Part shown: piece after piece, positions 63,320 to 64,000 of the stretch
Position numbering within the stretch: the first letter of the stretch is position 1
Layout: the number at the start of each line of letters is the position of its first letter
Source: Rhizobiales bacterium UBA3584
Lineage (GTDB): Bacteria; Pseudomonadota; Alphaproteobacteria; Rhizobiales; Devosiaceae
Reading direction: 5' to 3'
NCBI GenBank assembly: GCA_002375765.1
Contig: DFMV01000047.1
Coordinates: forward strand, 1 to 64,000
Length of the DNA: 64,000 bases
Position numbers and translations under genes: made by a program
The notes under the pieces: model-generated
What the model was told of the DNA's origin: nothing
What the model saw: the letters and a program-made list of their open reading frames with translations, nothing else
Database searches by the model: none

Positions 63320-63874
63320 CTACATGCCTTCCGGCCCGCGCGTGATCGCGACAAGCCCGGTGCGCACCACTTCCACCAGCCCCAGCGGCGTCATCAGCGT
63401 GATGAACTGCTCGATCTTGCTCGATTTCCCGGTGATCTCGAACACGAAGCTTTCGGTGGAGGCATCGACCACCTGCGCCCGGAACGCATCGGCCAGCCGC
63501 AGCGTCTCAACCCGGTTTTCGCCCTTTCCGGCTACCTTGAGCAACGCCAGTTCGCGTTCCAGCGATCCCCCCTCGGCCGTCAGATCGTGGACCTTGTGCA
63601 CCGGCACCAGCCGCTCGAGCTGCAGCTTGATCTGCGCCAGCACTTTCGGCGTGGCAACGGTCACAATGGTGATGCGCGAGCGATGCCGGTCATGCTCGGT
63701 CTCGCTGACCGTCAGCGAGTCGATATTGTAGCCCCGTGCCGAAAACAGCCCCACCACCCGGGCGAGAACCCCCGGCTCGTTGTCCACCAGAACCGTCAGC
63801 GTATGACGCTCGCTGGCCTGGGTTTCAGTGGTCAGGAAATAGGCCGATCCCGTCGGCTTGAGATGTGCATTCAT
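63320..63874 (-). CDS. ilvH: Acetolactate synthase small subunit IlvH (IlvN)
   Basis: The regulatory subunit of acetohydroxyacid synthase. The N-terminal ACT domain (HTLTVLVDNEPGVLARVVGLFSARGYNIDSL) binds valine for feedback; the C-terminal domain (VEITGKSS-type FEITGKSSKIEQFITLM) follows. Length 184 is typical of rhizobial forms. It lies 17 bases after ilvB, with which it forms the enzyme. Confidence 0.96.
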   Translation of the reverse strand: MNAHLKPTGSAYFLTTETQASERHTLTVLVDNEPGVLARVVGLFSARGYNIDSLTVSETEHDRHRSRITIVTVATPKVLAQIKLQLERLVPVHKVHDLTAEGGSLERELALLKVAGKGENRVETLRLADAFRAQVVDASTESFVFEITGKSSKIEQFITLMTPLGLVEVVRTGLVAITRGPEGM

Positions 63875-63891
63875 GATCGTTCCTCGGCGCC

Positions 63892-64000
63892 CTAGACGAG
63901 CTGCCGTCCCTTCTCATCGATGATGGAGCCGATATTGGCCGTATCGGACAGTATGATCTCGTTGTGCGCCTTGCCCGACGGGATCATCGGCAGACAGTTC
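63892..64000 (-). CDS. ilvB: Acetolactate synthase large subunit IlvB, C-terminus (partial, cut by window end)
   Basis: Thirty-five codons read NCLPMIPSGKAHNEIILSD and end KGRQLV-stop on the minus strand. This matches the C-terminus of rhizobial IlvB (PMIPSGxAHNE). Location directly before ilvH confirms it. The catalytic part lies outside the window. Confidence 0.9.
   Translation of the reverse strand, partial: NCLPMIPSGKAHNEIILSDTANIGSIIDEKGRQLV

Overview
The window is a GC-rich, gene-dense chromosomal segment of an alphaproteobacterium. The gene families point to Hyphomicrobiales (Rhizobiales), most like the Devosia/Pelagibacterium branch. Supporting signs are flbT-flaF beside the flagellar hook genes, a cysG-DUF2849-cysI-cysH sulfur block, a giant GPR/RgsE-like polar-growth protein, a thioredoxin-reductase-like ferredoxin reductase, YcjX/DUF697 partners, and palindromic intergenic repeats of the rhizobial kind. 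No prophage, transposase, rRNA or CRISPR array was seen. Taxonomy is inferred from gene content only.

Layout. 1-6.1 kb: flagellar genes (flagellin end, flbT, flaF, then flgE-flgK-flgL on the minus strand behind a near-consensus sigma-54 promoter). 6.2-13.4 kb: P-loop ATPase, metA, an ArsR-SRPBCC pair, GFA protein, BrnA-like protein, ycjX-DUF697 pair, two paralogous small secreted proteins. 13.5-20.5 kb: LysE exporter, then an assimilatory sulfur block read on the minus strand (cysG, DUF2849, cysI, a cysH-DUF934 fusion, ferredoxin-NADP reductase, ferredoxin). 20.9-24 kb: DUF2798 protein, a secreted metallophosphoesterase with a three-repeat Pho box, a second ferredoxin, an Hpt protein. 24.3-29.7 kb: the 1,784-residue coiled-coil membrane protein. 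29.7-36.2 kb: a PlcP-Agt-like lipid-remodelling pair, an MFS transporter, a second COG2908 phosphoesterase, a LysE exporter, DUF1697 and an exported GH3 enzyme. 36.2-44.7 kb: CHASE2-PAS-GGDEF-EAL protein, acs, and a flippase/FemAB/GNAT surface-polysaccharide group. 44.9-49.6 kb: tRNA-Lys, msrA, an Aat-like protein, an EEP-family protein, leuA with an attenuator leader. 49.8-58.1 kb: DUF418-like/TetR divergent pair, PhzF, FAD oxidoreductase, ArsR-SRPBCC-SRPBCC-DHFR-YciI operon, ilvC with a duplicated 3' end, TetR. 58.3-64 kb: PAP2 phosphatase with a Pho box, two hypotheticals, an FMN reductase, pdxJ, and ilvH/ilvB (the latter cut by the window end).

Themes. Phosphate limitation recurs: two secreted phosphatases each carry a Pho-box-like direct repeat, and the COG2908 phosphoesterase overlaps a GT4 glycosyltransferase as in the PlcP-Agt module that replaces phospholipids with glycolipids. 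Branched-chain amino acid genes recur (leuA, ilvC, ilvBH). The sulfur block forms a complete route from APS to sulfide, including siroheme synthesis and a likely electron supply chain. The most distinctive single gene is the 24.35-29.7 kb coiled-coil protein, whose nearest known counterpart is the growth-pole ring protein of Agrobacterium/Sinorhizobium.
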